DNA of 54,498 bases from an uncultured Bacteroidales bacterium (GTDB lineage Bacteria; Bacteroidota; Bacteroidia; Bacteroidales; F082): assembly GCA_905233685.1 (NCBI GenBank), contig CAJOEZ010000014.1:1-54498 (forward strand), read 5' to 3'. Positions 1 through 9,860 of this stretch are shown here, in pieces (position 1 is the first letter of the stretch; the number at the start of each line of letters is the position of its first letter). Under the pieces are notes generated by a model. That model worked only from the letters and a program-made list of their open reading frames with translations, was not told where the DNA came from and did no database searches. The position numbers were made by a program, and so were the translations under genes.

Positions 1-25
1 ACGGATTGATGTCTCACGCAGAAAT

Positions 26-100
26 CGCAGAATACGCAGAAGCCTATCGGACGCGGATTGATCGTCGCATCGCGATTCCCATAGTTCTGCGTATTCTGCG
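26..100. repeat. 16-bp perfect inverted repeat, REP-like
   Basis: The 16 bases at 26-41 are the exact reverse complement of 85-100, with 43 bases between. A direct repeat, CGGATTGAT, occurs at 2-10 and 54-62. The arms are built from reiterated CGCAGAA-type words. The element lies just downstream of the 3' end of the minus-strand subtilisin gene, so it may act as a transcript end or be a member of a dispersed palindromic family. No T-run follows either arm, so an intrinsic terminator is not clear. Confidence 0.7.
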
Positions 101-108
101 TGCGGAAT

Positions 109-2668
109 TTATCTAACAATACAGAATTTCTTTATGAAACAACCTTCATCGCTCTGAATCCTAACGAAATACATTCCAGAAGGATACTCGCTGAGCGACA
201 AGACAACTTTGTTGGCACCAATTTCAGCCTCATAAAGCGTTTCTCCCGTCATGGAAACGAGGGCAACACGCTTTGCACCAACACATTCCACGGTCAGTTG
301 GTCATTGGCGGGATTGGGATAAACATTGGCTTCCAATCCATCCAGTTCATTCACCCCCAGTACATCCTTCTCCAGGCACTCCGACCACCAAATGTTGTTT
401 CCGCCATCGGTGCTGATGCCGTATTTGTATTGTCCAATCGGCAGGGCATCCCAACCGTAATCTACATAATTCGGCTGGGCCACATTGGAGGCAATCAGGA
501 TGCTGTTGCTGCCGTCGCAGTTGGCGCGATAGACCTCGAAAGGCGTTCCCACGGTGATGTCGTCGATGTAGAAAGCGTTATCGTATTCGCCCTCGATTGC
601 CGGGACCAATGGCGACGGAGTAGCGCGTCCACGGCACTTCGTCCTTCAAGGTCTCGCCATATTGCACATTATCGATGAAGAAGCCGCAGCCGTTGAGCGG
701 GAAGCAACTGACTCTGGCATAGTAACTTACAACGCTCGAAGTAGGCAGATTGACCGCCAATGAAATCTTGCTGTTTGAGAACATTCCCATGTTGGTCGAC
801 TTGGCGCAATAAGTGCCCTCGTTGGGTTGCTCGGTGGTGATGACCCAAGGGCTGGTGGCGTCGTTGATCCACATGTTTTGGTAGAAGTCGCCCGACTCGA
901 AGCCGTCGTAAACGCCCGCAGGCAGGTTCCACGATAGCGACACACGCATATTATTGATGACTTCGGCATCAATCTCGACCGCTTTCGTCAGAGTGAGGTA
1001 ATTGGAGGGGAGCGAGGTCAGGTCGTTCTCCAAGTGGGCAATAATATAATAGGTGTAAGAACCCGCATAGTTGATGTGGTCGGTATAGGTGGTCGCCGTC
1101 AGGCTGTTGGCGATGCGCATACCGTCACGATAAACGTCATAAGAAATGCCTTCGGGAGCGGCGGTCCAGTTGAGGATGACTTGCTCGCCGTCGAACTCGG
1201 CGGTGAGGTTGGTGGGACCATGATGGAACAAGGCGTTGATGGCGGCCAAGGCGTCAATGCGGCCAGAGCCTACGCGGTTGGTTTTCATGGTGTTGCCGAC
1301 CCTAACGGAGGTGAGTTCGATGATGGAGTCCAATTCGGCGGGACTCAAGTCGGGATTGGCCTCAAGCAGCATGGCCAACACGCCAGCCACGCAAGGCGTA
1401 GCCATCGAAGTGCCGTCCATCTCAATGTAGTTGTTGGTGGTCTGGTAGTTCAACGAGGTGATGTTGGCACCCGGAGCCGAAATGTCGGGACGAATCAATC
1501 CGGGCTGGTTGACATCGCCGTTTTCGTAAGGATAGTCGTTGTAGTTGCCGACATTCACGCCTGAAGCCCAAGTCGTTGGACCGACAGAAGAGAAACCGCA
1601 ATGTTCGTCGTTGGAGTCGGTGGCACCCACGCTGATGACGGAGGTCAGGCCGCCTTCAATGAGGTTCCTTTGGTCGGGGTGGAGCCAGGCCGGAGGACAG
1701 TTGCTCGGGGCACTGATGTTGAAAGGAATAGGGTAGGTGTATTGCGTTTGGCCTTCGTTGCCGCAAGCCACGGCAGCCGTCACGCCCGCGTCCAAACAGG
1801 TGGCGAAAACGTCGCGGTAGTAGTAGCAGGGACCAGCCCCGACATCGCTGAGCGAGATGCTGAGGAGGTGGGCACCGTGTTCCAAAGCAAACTCAACGCC
1901 TTGGATGAGGTGGGTGGCTTCGCCTTCGCCATCTTCACCCAAAACCTTGATGGACATGATTTTGGCTCCCGGAGCGATACCCGTTTGGGTGCCAGCCGTG
2001 CCTTGACCCGCCAAAATACCAGCGGTATGGGTGCCGTGACCTTGGTCGTCCATGGGGTCAAGGTCTTGATAGAAAACATCATAGCCGTGGTGTGGGAACT
2101 CGCTGCCACCGTCCCACATGCTGTTGGCAATGTCGATGTGGTTGTAGTTGACGCCCGTGTCGATGAGGCCGATGATGATGCCGTTGCCTGTGTAGCCTGT
2201 GCCGCCGTAGTTCCAAACCGAAGGCGCGTTGATTTTGTCCACATGCCAGGCATTGTCTCTTGTGGCAGGGCCAATCTTCTCGTTTTGGGGAATCATCGGG
2301 CGCATTTCGTCAGGGATAATCATGGCAACGTCCTTACGTTGGGCAAGTTGTGCAATGACTTCGGCATTGGCCGAGCAACTGAAGCCGTTGAACGACCAGA
2401 AGGTTTTCAAATCGCTGACCAAGTTGTCATTTTTGTAACCTTCTAGAAAATCAAGCACTTGGGCTTGCGATGCTTGGCAAAACGCTTTTCTTTCGGCGAT
2501 GACGAAATCGCGACGTTGCTCTTTGTCCATGAAAGCGGTTTTTTGTGAAAGTTGGGTGTCATCGTAGCGTTCTGACATCATCACAATGACATGTTGGAGG
2601 CCATTAGATTGGCCGAACATTATTCCGCTGAAACACAAAAGCAGAATAATGGAAAATAATTTTTTCAT
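109..2668 (-). CDS. Secreted subtilisin-like serine peptidase (S8) with T9SS sorting domain, frameshifted
   Basis: An exported S8-family protease. The protein opens with a signal peptide (about residues 1-20). The catalytic triad is visible: Asp170 in LIDTG, His211 in GHGTH and Ser421 in GTSMATP, with the oxyanion Asn304 in ACGNEG. A fibronectin III-like stretch follows, then a jelly-roll-like region. The reading frame breaks near 602-604 and the rest (from about 600 down to 109) continues in the next frame with a T9SS type A domain containing VYPNPAND and ending KKFCIVR. Removing one G from the GGG at 602-604 gives a continuous protein of 852 residues, so the break is a one-base insertion or a sequencing error. 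It lies 31 bases after purA on the same strand and has no obvious promoter of its own. The family is certain; whether the gene is intact is not. Confidence 0.88.
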
Positions 2669-2699
2669 TTTAAATTATTGATTTTTTAAAGAAATGGTT

Positions 2700-3977
2700 T
2701 TATCTCCAAACATTCTGCGTCCTATCAGGCCCGTAGGAAACGAACTTGATGGGCACGCCGACGTAGTTTTCAATAAACTTGATGTAGTCTTCCAGCTTCT
2801 GCGGAATCGAGCCTTCAATTTTCTGTTGCCAGCCCGGAATTTCGGTATAGACGGGTTCCATTGTTTCGGTGCAGGCAGCAAAGGGCAAATGTTTGGTTTC
2901 CACGCCATTGTAGCGATAGGCCGTGGCGACTTTCAAAGTCTTGAAGTCGTCCATCACGTCGGATTTCATCATCATCAGGTCGGTGACACCGCTGAGCATG
3001 ACGGCATACTTCAGCGCGGGCAGGTCGAGCCAGCCGCAGCGTCGCGGACGGCCCGTGGTGGCGCCAAACTCATGTCCGTTCTGGCGGAGCGTCTCGCCCG
3101 TTGCGTCAAACAGCTCGGTGGGGAAGGGACCCGTGCCCACACGGGTGCAGTAGGCCTTGAAAATGCCATACACCTTGCCGATGCGGCTCGGTGCGATGCC
3201 CAAGCCGGAGCACACGCCAGCCGCAATCACGTTCGATGAGGTGACGAAAGGATAGCTGCCGAAGTCCACGTCAAGCATGGAGCCTTGGGCACCTTCGGCG
3301 AGGACTTTCTTGCCCGCGTCAAAGGCCTCATTGAGGTAGTATTCGCTGTCTATGAACTCGTATTGTTTCAGGTATTCCACGCCCTCAAACCACACCTTTT
3401 CGTAGTCGGCGAAGGTCATGCCGTCCAAACGCAGCTCGTTCATATCGAAATCGAGGTTCTTGATTTGCTGCAAATGGCTTTCTTTCAGGCGGTTGTATTT
3501 CTCATGGAAGTCAGCCAAGCCGATGTCGCCGATGCGCAAGCCTTTGCGCGCGGTTTTGTCGGTGTAGGTCGGGCCGATGCCTTTCAGCGTGGTGCCGACT
3601 TTCATCTTTCCGAGAGCCTTCTCGTTGGCGGCATCCATGGCGCGGTGCGTCGGGAGAATCAAATGGGCGCGGTTGGCGATTTTCAGCGTTTGGCGCAGGT
3701 CGAAGCCGGCTTCACGCAGGCTCTCGATTTCACCTTTTAATATAAATGGGTCAATAATGACGCCGTTGCCAATCACGTTGACGCAGCTTGGAGTGAGCAC
3801 GCCCGAGGGGATGTTGTGCAGCACGAACTTGCGTCCATCAAACTCGATGGTGTGTCCGGCGTTGGGACCGCCTTGGAAACGGGCCACGATGTCATAGTTC
3901 GGGGTGAGAGCATCAACGACTTTGCCCTTGCCTTCGTCGCCCCATTGGAGACCTAAAAGTATGTCTATTTTGTTCAT
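2700..3977 (-). CDS. purA: Adenylosuccinate synthetase
   Basis: Catalyses the GTP-dependent joining of IMP and aspartate to form adenylosuccinate, the first committed step from IMP to AMP; cytoplasmic. The N-terminus carries the P-loop-like WGDEGKGK with the catalytic Asp, then the IMP-binding stretch with GGPNAGHT, and TTGRPRRCGW near residue 300. The length of 425 residues is normal. The open frame extends four codons upstream only through a TTG codon, so the ATG at 3977 is chosen. It sits between fur and the subtilisin gene on the same strand; the 104-base spacer to fur is low-complexity repeat sequence. Nothing unusual in the protein. Confidence 0.97.
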   Translation of the reverse strand: MNKIDILLGLQWGDEGKGKVVDALTPNYDIVARFQGGPNAGHTIEFDGRKFVLHNIPSGVLTPSCVNVIGNGVIIDPFILKGEIESLREAGFDLRQTLKIANRAHLILPTHRAMDAANEKALGKMKVGTTLKGIGPTYTDKTARKGLRIGDIGLADFHEKYNRLKESHLQQIKNLDFDMNELRLDGMTFADYEKVWFEGVEYLKQYEFIDSEYYLNEAFDAGKKVLAEGAQGSMLDVDFGSYPFVTSSNVIAAGVCSGLGIAPSRIGKVYGIFKAYCTRVGTGPFPTELFDATGETLRQNGHEFGATTGRPRRCGWLDLPALKYAVMLSGVTDLMMMKSDVMDDFKTLKVATAYRYNGVETKHLPFAACTETMEPVYTEIPGWQQKIEGSIPQKLEDYIKFIENYVGVPIKFVSYGPDRTQNVWR

Positions 3978-3989
3978 ATATTGATTCAA

Positions 3990-4081
3990 AAATTTAAAGA
4001 TTTAAAAATTCAAAATTCAAAATTGATAATTGCACACTCCTAACTCCACACTTCTAACTCCACACTCCTAACTCCACACTC
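3990..4081. repeat. Low-complexity intergenic block of reiterated words
   Basis: The spacer between purA and fur has two parts. The first is AT-rich, with repeated ATTCAAAA and ATTTAAA words. The second is made of near-copies of CTAACTCCACACT. Very similar words recur at 20640-20744 and 27399-27490. No gene or clear promoter is visible here. Confidence 0.75.
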
Positions 4082-4525
4082 CTAACTCTTCTTCCGTCCA
4101 TAAAAAATAAGTGAATGATGCGTAATCTCAACACCCAATTGTTCCTCAATCGACCGTTGGATTTCAAGCAGCCTCGGGTCGCAGAATTCCATCACTTGCT
4201 CCGTCTCCACATCGATGAAATGGTCGTGCTGGCGGAACTTGTAGGCGCGTTCGTACTGGGCGCAATTGTGCCCAAACTGGTGCTTGATGACCAGCCCACA
4301 GTCCAACAGCAGGTCGATGGTATTATATAAGGTGGCGCGACTGACGAGGTACTTGTTGTCTTTCATCTGGTTATAGAGCGCATCAATATCGAAATGCCCG
4401 TTGGTGGAGTAAATTTCCTTGAGGATGGCGAAGCGCTCGGGAGTTTTCCTGAGTTTTCTTCGCTGCAAATGGTCGATGAAAATGTTTTTGACGGCCAGAT
4501 AAGAGTTGTCAAACGAGTCTTTCAT
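4082..4525 (-). CDS. fur: Fur-family metal-responsive transcriptional repressor
   Basis: A 147-residue Fur-superfamily regulator. The N-terminal half is a winged helix (LRKTPERFAILKEI, then SRATLYNTIDLLLDCGLV) and the C-terminal half has the metal-site signature HDHFIDVE followed by FCDPRL. The paired CxxC zinc motifs of many Fur proteins are absent, which is frequent in short family members. The exact metal or peroxide specificity (Fur, Zur or PerR) cannot be read from sequence. It lies 42 bases downstream of rsh and has its own minus-7 box inside the gap. Confidence 0.88.
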   Translation of the reverse strand: MKDSFDNSYLAVKNIFIDHLQRRKLRKTPERFAILKEIYSTNGHFDIDALYNQMKDNKYLVSRATLYNTIDLLLDCGLVIKHQFGHNCAQYERAYKFRQHDHFIDVETEQVMEFCDPRLLEIQRSIEEQLGVEITHHSLIFYGRKKS

Positions 4526-4547
4526 TGCTTCAGTCCTGAAATTGGTG

Positions 4548-4555
4548 CAAAAGTA
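4548..4555 (-). promoter_or_regulatory. Probable fur promoter, minus-7 box
   Basis: Read on the minus strand this is TACTTTTG, matching the Bacteroidota minus-7 consensus TAnnTTTG, 22 bases upstream of the fur ATG. No good TTTG minus-33 element is seen. It suggests fur is transcribed at least partly independently of rsh. Confidence 0.5.
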
Positions 4556-4567
4556 AGAATAATTCTT

Positions 4568-6784
4568 TTATTTGTCTCGATTTCTTCCTTCCGAGCTGCT
4601 TTTTCTGATTACCTTTTGCACGTCCTTCATCTGGTTCAACTTGTCGATGAGGTCGTCCAATTCCTTGGTATTGTGGACATAAAGTGACAGTGTGGCTTCC
4701 ACAAGGTCTTTTTTGGCTTCCATGTGGAGCGAGTGCAGGTTGAGCTTCATCTCATTGGAAAGCAGGTTGGTCATGCGGTTGAGCAATCCAGCGGTGTCCA
4801 AAGCGGTGATTTTCAGTTCCGAAAGGAAGGAGATTTCGCTCTTGGGCTGCCATTTGGCCTTCACGATGTTGTTGCCGTGGCGTGCCGAGAGCTGGATGGC
4901 CCTCGGACAGTCGCTGCGGTGGATTTGCAGCGGCTCGCCTGGGAAGCTGAATGCGATGACGTCGTCGCCCGGAATGGGATTGCAACAGGTGGAGACGTTG
5001 AAGTCGAACTCGCCCGACGAGGAAATGGTGCCTTCCTCCATCTTGGCCTTGTTGCCACCACCCAAAAGCCTATAGGTGATGTAACGCACAAAATTGCTGC
5101 TGCCCGATTGCGGTTTCAATACTTCGCGAATCAGGCGCTCATCAATTTTGCCGGTGGCCACTTGGTAGTAAAAGTCAACGGAGCTGGTGAGTTTCTCATT
5201 GGCCATCACCAAGTTACGGTTGGCTTTCGAGGCTTCGAGGTCGAGCTTGCGCATGATTTCCTCGTATTTTTTCTCGCCCTCCTCGCGGAAGGTGCGGCGG
5301 TATTCCTTGATGCCGTTCTTGAGGCGCGATTTGGCGGTAGCTGTAACTAAGAATTCAAACCATTTCTCTTGTGGATGCTGGGCTTCGCTGGTAATGACTT
5401 CCACACGGTCGCCGGTCCGCAAAACTTGGTCGAGCTGGGTGAGACGGCTATTCACGTTGGCGGCGATGCTGTGGTCGCCAATTTCAGAGTGGATGTAATA
5501 GGCGAAATCAAGCACGGTGGAGCCTTTGGGCAGCGAAATCATCTTGCCTTTGGGCGTGAACACGAAAATCTCGTCAGCGAAAAGGTCGAGCTTGAAGTTG
5601 TCGACAAACTCGATGGCGTTCACCGACTCGGCTCCCACAAGGTTTTGCGCCTTTTTGAGCCATTCATCAAAGCCGCTTTCTGTCTGGTTGTCAGTCTTAT
5701 ATTTGTAATAAGCTGCAAAACCCTTTTCAGCGATTTCATCCATGCGCTCGCTGCGGATTTGTACCTCCACCCAGTTGCCGGTCGGGCCCATCACCACGGC
5801 GTGAAGGCTCTCGTAGCCGTTGGTCTTGGGGAATGAGATCCAGTCCTTCAGCTTGGCCGTGATGGGGCGGTAGCAACCTGTCAGGATGGCGTAAATCTTC
5901 CAGCATTCGATGCGTTCCTGGTCTTCGGGGCAGTCGGTCACAAAGCGCACGATGAACGAGCCATACAGCTCCTCGAAAGGTAATTCCTTGTCCATCATGC
6001 GTTTCCAAATCGAGTTAACCGAGCGTTCCTTGATGACGCAGCGCGCTTTCACGCCAGCCTTTTCTAGGGCCTCCATGACGGGTGCGGCGAAGTCGTGAAG
6101 CTCATGCAAGCGTTGCTCGCGCACCTCGTCCTTGCGTTTGCGGATGTTCTCGTAAATGGTTGGATTGGTGTATTTTAGCGCCAAATCCTCCAACTCGATT
6201 TTGATGGAGTGGAGGCCGAGGCGGTAGGCCAAAGGCGCGTAGAGGTAGGCCGTTTCGGAAGCGATTTTCAGCTGCTTGTGCTTGGGCATCGAGTCCAAGG
6301 TGCGCATGTTGTGGAGGCGGTCGCTGAGCTTGATGAGCACCACGCGGACGTCATACGACAGCGAACTGATGATTTTCTTGAAGTTCTCGGCCTGCAGGCT
6401 TTCGGCATTGTCCATCGCGTCGAACTTGGTGAGGCCGTCCACGACCTTCGCCACCTTCTCACCGAACATCGTGCTGATGTCGTCCAAGGTGTATTTCGTG
6501 TCTTCCACCACATCGTGCAGCAGGGCGCAGATGATGGACGTGCGACCTAATCCGATGTCGTGCGCGGCAATGGTTGCGACCGCGATAGGATGGTAAATGT
6601 AAGGCTCGCCCGAGCGTCGGCGTTGGTCTTTGTGTGCTTCGACAGCGAAATAAAAGGCCTTGTCGACTTCAGCAAGGTCTTGGGCTTCTTTTCGGGTCTG
6701 CCAAGCGTCAATCAACTGCTGATGTCGTCGCTCGATTTCTTCTTGTTCTTCCTTTGAATAAGTGTCGGGTAAAGCAGGTGTCAT
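4568..6784 (-). CDS. rsh: RelA/SpoT homologue; hydrolase site intact, synthetase site altered
   Basis: A 738-residue long RSH protein controlling (p)ppGpp. In order: the HD hydrolase domain (about 40-200) with His65, His90-Asp91, Glu94-Asp95 and Asp155 all present; the synthetase domain (about 245-365); the TGS domain (about 400-460); a helical region; and a C-terminal ACT domain (about 660-730). In the synthetase domain the usual YDLxAIR motif reads YGSFIVR, so the magnesium-binding Asp is Gly275. The later AAHW motif is AAYY (His to Tyr359). The catalytic Glu340 in VEVQIR remains. From studies of Rel proteins, loss of that Asp abolishes synthesis, so I infer a hydrolase-biased enzyme. Bacteroidota often carry two long RSH genes, so this could be the SpoT-like one. 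It is divergent from lepA. Confidence 0.93.
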   Translation of the reverse strand: MTPALPDTYSKEEQEEIERRHQQLIDAWQTRKEAQDLAEVDKAFYFAVEAHKDQRRRSGEPYIYHPIAVATIAAHDIGLGRTSIICALLHDVVEDTKYTLDDISTMFGEKVAKVVDGLTKFDAMDNAESLQAENFKKIISSLSYDVRVVLIKLSDRLHNMRTLDSMPKHKQLKIASETAYLYAPLAYRLGLHSIKIELEDLALKYTNPTIYENIRKRKDEVREQRLHELHDFAAPVMEALEKAGVKARCVIKERSVNSIWKRMMDKELPFEELYGSFIVRFVTDCPEDQERIECWKIYAILTGCYRPITAKLKDWISFPKTNGYESLHAVVMGPTGNWVEVQIRSERMDEIAEKGFAAYYKYKTDNQTESGFDEWLKKAQNLVGAESVNAIEFVDNFKLDLFADEIFVFTPKGKMISLPKGSTVLDFAYYIHSEIGDHSIAANVNSRLTQLDQVLRTGDRVEVITSEAQHPQEKWFEFLVTATAKSRLKNGIKEYRRTFREEGEKKYEEIMRKLDLEASKANRNLVMANEKLTSSVDFYYQVATGKIDERLIREVLKPQSGSSNFVRYITYRLLGGGNKAKMEEGTISSSGEFDFNVSTCCNPIPGDDVIAFSFPGEPLQIHRSDCPRAIQLSARHGNNIVKAKWQPKSEISFLSELKITALDTAGLLNRMTNLLSNEMKLNLHSLHMEAKKDLVEATLSLYVHNTKELDDLIDKLNQMKDVQKVIRKSSSEGRNRDK

Positions 6785-6807
6785 AGGCTTTGTTCTTTTT
6801 CAGACTG

Positions 6808-6815
6808 CAAAAGTA
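6808..6815 (-). promoter_or_regulatory. Probable rsh promoter, minus-7 box
   Basis: On the minus strand the sequence is TACTTTTG (consensus TAnnTTTG), 23 bases upstream of the rsh start. It is part of the divergent rsh-lepA control region; the minus-33 element is weak. Confidence 0.5.
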
Positions 6816-6860
6816 GGGATAATCTGCGACTGATTCTGCTTTTGCAAGCGATTTTTTTCC

Positions 6861-6868
6861 TATTTTTG
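6861..6868 (+). promoter_or_regulatory. Probable lepA promoter, minus-7 box
   Basis: TATTTTTG, a perfect match to TAnnTTTG, 8 bases before the lepA ATG. A TTTG lies at 6841-6844, giving a 16-base spacer, shorter than the usual 19-21. The mRNA would have almost no leader. Confidence 0.5.
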
Positions 6869-6876
6869 CGCCCACA

Positions 6877-8664
6877 ATGAAAAACATCAGAAATTTTTGC
6901 ATCATAGCCCACATTGACCACGGCAAATCGACCTTGGCCGATAGGCTTTTGGAGATAACTCACACGCTGAATGACAAAGAGTTAGTTGATCAGGTGCTCG
7001 ACGACATGGATCTTGAGCGCGAGCGCGGCATCACCATCAAGAGCCACGCCATTCAGATGAAGTATAACTATAAAGGCGAGGAGTTTACACTCAACCTCAT
7101 TGACACTCCTGGCCACGTCGATTTTTCATATGAGGTGTCGCGTAGCATCGCGGCTTGCGAAGGGGCTTTGCTCGTTGTGGATGCCACGCAAGGTATTCAG
7201 GCTCAGACGATTGCTAATCTTTACTCTGCTCTTGAACATGACCTCGAAATCATCCCTGTGATGAACAAAATCGACATGGACAGCGCGATGATTGACATCG
7301 TGGAAGATCAGATGGTGGACCTTTTGGGCTGCGACCCGAGCGAAATTCTGAAGGTCAGCGCAAGGACGGGCGAGGGTGTTCCAGCGGTATTGGATGCCAT
7401 CGTCGAGCGCATTCCCTGCCCGAAAGGCGACCCCAACGCACCGCTCCAAGCCCTGATTTTCGACTCGGTGTTCAACTCGTTCCGTGGCATCATTGCCTAT
7501 TTCCGCATCATGAACGGCACTTTGCATACCAACGACCTTGTGAAGTTTTACGCCACAGGCAAGGAATATCACGCAGACGAGATTGGTGTACTGCAACTAA
7601 AGCAAGTGCCTAAGGATGAGCTCTCTGCGGGTGACGTGGGGTATATCATATCGGGCATCAAAACCTCGAAGGAGGTGAAGGTGGGTGACACCATCACGCA
7701 CGTCGAAAGGCCTTGCTCCGAGCCGGTTTCGGGCTTCGAGAACGTGAAACCCATGCTGTTTGCAGGTATCTATCCCGTGGATGCTGATGATTATGAGGAA
7801 CTTAGGGCTTCGTTGGAGAAGTTGCAACTTAACGACGCCAGCTTGGTTTGGGAACCTGAATCGTCGGCAGCTTTGGGCTTCGGCTTCCGCTGCGGCTTCT
7901 TGGGCCTCTTGCACATGGAAATCGTGCAGGAACGCCTTGACCGCGAGTTCGACATGGACGTCATTACGACGGTGCCGAATGTGTCGTTCAAGTGTTTCAA
8001 AACCGACGGCGAGATGATTGAGGTGCACAACCCGAGCGGCTTGCCCGAAGTGACCAAAATCGACCACATCGAGGAGCCGTACATCCTTGCACAAATCATC
8101 TCGAAGAACGATTTCACTGGCCCGATTATGACGCTTTGTATCGACAGGCGCGGCATACTGAAAAACCAAGTCTATCTTTCCACCGATCGCGTGGAACTGA
8201 CTTTCCAAATGCCGCTCTCGGAAATCGTGTTTGACTTCTATGACAAGCTGAAATCCATTTCGAAGGGCTACGCCTCGTTCGACTACCATATTGCTGGTTA
8301 TCAGGACGCTGATTTAGTGAAGTTGGACATCATGCTCAACGGCGAATCGGTGGATGCCCTCTCGACTTTGATACACCGTGCCCATGCCTACGACTTCGGT
8401 CGGCGCATGTGCGAGAAACTGAAGGAACTGATTCCTCGCCACCAGTTCGATATCGCCATCCAAGCGGCCATTGGGGCGAAGATTATCGCCCGCGAAACGG
8501 TACGCCAAGTGCGCAAGGACGTGACGGCAAAGTGCTACGGCGGCGACGTTTCGCGTAAGCGTAAACTGCTTGAAAAACAGAAGGCTGGCAAGAAACGAAT
8601 GCGTCAGGTCGGCAATGTCGAAGTGCCGCAATCGGCGTTCTTGGCTGTGTTGAAATTGGATTAA
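6877..8664 (+). CDS. lepA: Elongation factor 4 (LepA GTPase)
   Basis: Ribosome-binding translational GTPase of 595 residues, the normal length. The G domain shows G1 [10 protein letters not shown]3 DTPGHVDF and G4 NKIDM; domain II, the EF-G-like domains III and V, and the LepA-specific C-terminal domain with [16 protein letters not shown] follow. It is divergent from rsh; the gap holds a minus-7 box for each direction. The ATG at 6877 gives the canonical start [18 protein letters not shown]. Confidence 0.98.
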   Translation: MKNIRNFCIIAHIDHGKSTLADRLLEITHTLNDKELVDQVLDDMDLERERGITIKSHAIQMKYNYKGEEFTLNLIDTPGHVDFSYEVSRSIAACEGALLVVDATQGIQAQTIANLYSALEHDLEIIPVMNKIDMDSAMIDIVEDQMVDLLGCDPSEILKVSARTGEGVPAVLDAIVERIPCPKGDPNAPLQALIFDSVFNSFRGIIAYFRIMNGTLHTNDLVKFYATGKEYHADEIGVLQLKQVPKDELSAGDVGYIISGIKTSKEVKVGDTITHVERPCSEPVSGFENVKPMLFAGIYPVDADDYEELRASLEKLQLNDASLVWEPESSAALGFGFRCGFLGLLHMEIVQERLDREFDMDVITTVPNVSFKCFKTDGEMIEVHNPSGLPEVTKIDHIEEPYILAQIISKNDFTGPIMTLCIDRRGILKNQVYLSTDRVELTFQMPLSEIVFDFYDKLKSISKGYASFDYHIAGYQDADLVKLDIMLNGESVDALSTLIHRAHAYDFGRRMCEKLKELIPRHQFDIAIQAAIGAKIIARETVRQVRKDVTAKCYGGDVSRKRKLLEKQKAGKKRMRQVGNVEVPQSAFLAVLKLD

Positions 8665-8673
8665 TCCAGGCCC

Positions 8674-8723
8674 CTGAGCTTGTCGAAGGGCCGACATATA
8701 AGACGGTGCTTCGACAGGCTCAG
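8674..8723. repeat. REP-like palindrome between lepA and dprA
   Basis: CTGAGCTTGTCGAAG at 8674-8688 is inverted at 8709-8723 with one G/A difference that still allows a G-U pair in RNA, and 20 bases between. The sequence resembles the CCTGAGC-TGTCGAAG palindromes common in environmental genomes. It lies 9 bases past the lepA stop and could mark its transcript end. Bases 8731-8762 then carry low-complexity AACTGA words up to the dprA start. Confidence 0.7.
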
Positions 8724-8762
8724 CAACCTGCTTAACTGAATAACTGAACAACTGACAACTAA

Positions 8763-9860
8763 ATGACTTCCTTACAATATCAAATAGCATTGACCTTGCT
8801 CCCTGGTATCGGTGATATCAGCGGCAAGAAATTCGTGCATTATTGCGGCAGCGCGGAAGCCATTTTCAGCGAAACACGAAAGTCGTTAGAGAAAATTTCG
8901 GGGATGCGAGAGGCCTCGATTGACGCGATTTGCAACCCCAAGGAATACCTCAAACGCGCTGACGAGGAAATTGATTTCATTGAGAAAAACGGCATCCAGC
9001 CCATCTTCTTCCTTGATTCCAACTATCCGCGCCGACTTTTACAGTGTGAAGACGGCCCGATGATGCTATATTATAAAGGTGCGGCCAACTTGAACGCCAG
9101 CCGTGTGGTAGCTATCGTCGGGACGCGCAACATCACTGACTACGGGCAAAACAACTGTAATCAGTTGGTAGAGGATTTAAAGGAGGACAATGTGTTGATT
9201 GTAAGTGGTTTAGCCTACGGCGTGGATACCTGTGCGCACAAGGCTTCGCTGAAAAACAACATCCCGACGGTTGGCGTGATGGGCTGCGGAATGCAGCAAA
9301 TCTATCCTGCGCCGAACAAGAAATTAGCTTCGGAAATGATAGCGCAAGGTGGAGGCATCCTCACCGAATGTATGAGTGGAACCCAACCAGACCGTGAAAA
9401 CTTCCCGCGCCGCAACCGCATCATCGCGGGCATGGCGGATGCCGTAATTGTCATAGAATCAGCGCTGAAAGGCGGTTCGCTGATTACCGCCGACATCGCC
9501 AATTCATATAATCGTGACGTGTTTGCCTATCCCGGTCGCGTAATGGACCTCTACAGCCAAGGCTGCAACTACCTCATTCGTACCAATCGCGCCCACCTGA
9601 TGGAAAGCGTATTGAATCTGCGCTATATAATGCGTTGGGATTCAGAGAATAAGGTGGAAAAGCAAACCGCGATGTTTCGCGAGTTTACCGATGAGGAAAA
9701 ACTGATTATGGACTGTTTTGGCGCGAGCGCAGTGGTCAATTTGGACGACATCATTGTGAAAACTGAGCTGCCGACCACGAAAATCGCGGCTTTGCTGCTC
9801 AATCTCGAATTTGACGGCGTGCTGATGGCATTGCCCGGAAAACGTTACCAAAAATGTTAG
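8763..9860 (+). CDS. dprA: DNA-processing protein DprA
   Basis: Binds incoming single-stranded DNA and loads RecA during natural transformation; present in many bacteria not known to be competent. The protein has 365 residues: an N-terminal SAM/HhH-like region; the Rossmann-fold core with GTRNITDYG, SGLAYGVDT, GGGILTE and KGGSLITA; and a C-terminal winged-helix-like segment. The stop overlaps the rsgA start by 7 bases, implying translational coupling. Confidence 0.95.
   Translation: MTSLQYQIALTLLPGIGDISGKKFVHYCGSAEAIFSETRKSLEKISGMREASIDAICNPKEYLKRADEEIDFIEKNGIQPIFFLDSNYPRRLLQCEDGPMMLYYKGAANLNASRVVAIVGTRNITDYGQNNCNQLVEDLKEDNVLIVSGLAYGVDTCAHKASLKNNIPTVGVMGCGMQQIYPAPNKKLASEMIAQGGGILTECMSGTQPDRENFPRRNRIIAGMADAVIVIESALKGGSLITADIANSYNRDVFAYPGRVMDLYSQGCNYLIRTNRAHLMESVLNLRYIMRWDSENKVEKQTAMFREFTDEEKLIMDCFGASAVVNLDDIIVKTELPTTKIAALLLNLEFDGVLMALPGKRYQKC

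Noticed and set aside
578..612. Programmed ribosomal frameshift in the subtilisin gene
   Set aside because: A one-base homopolymer indel explains the break; no slippery heptamer with a downstream structure was seen.
3990..4081. CRISPR array
   Set aside because: The repeated words are short, irregular and not separated by unique spacers; no cas gene is present.
9854..9860. Truncation of DprA at its C-terminus
   Set aside because: The 7-base overlap with rsgA is a normal coupled junction and the length fits the family.
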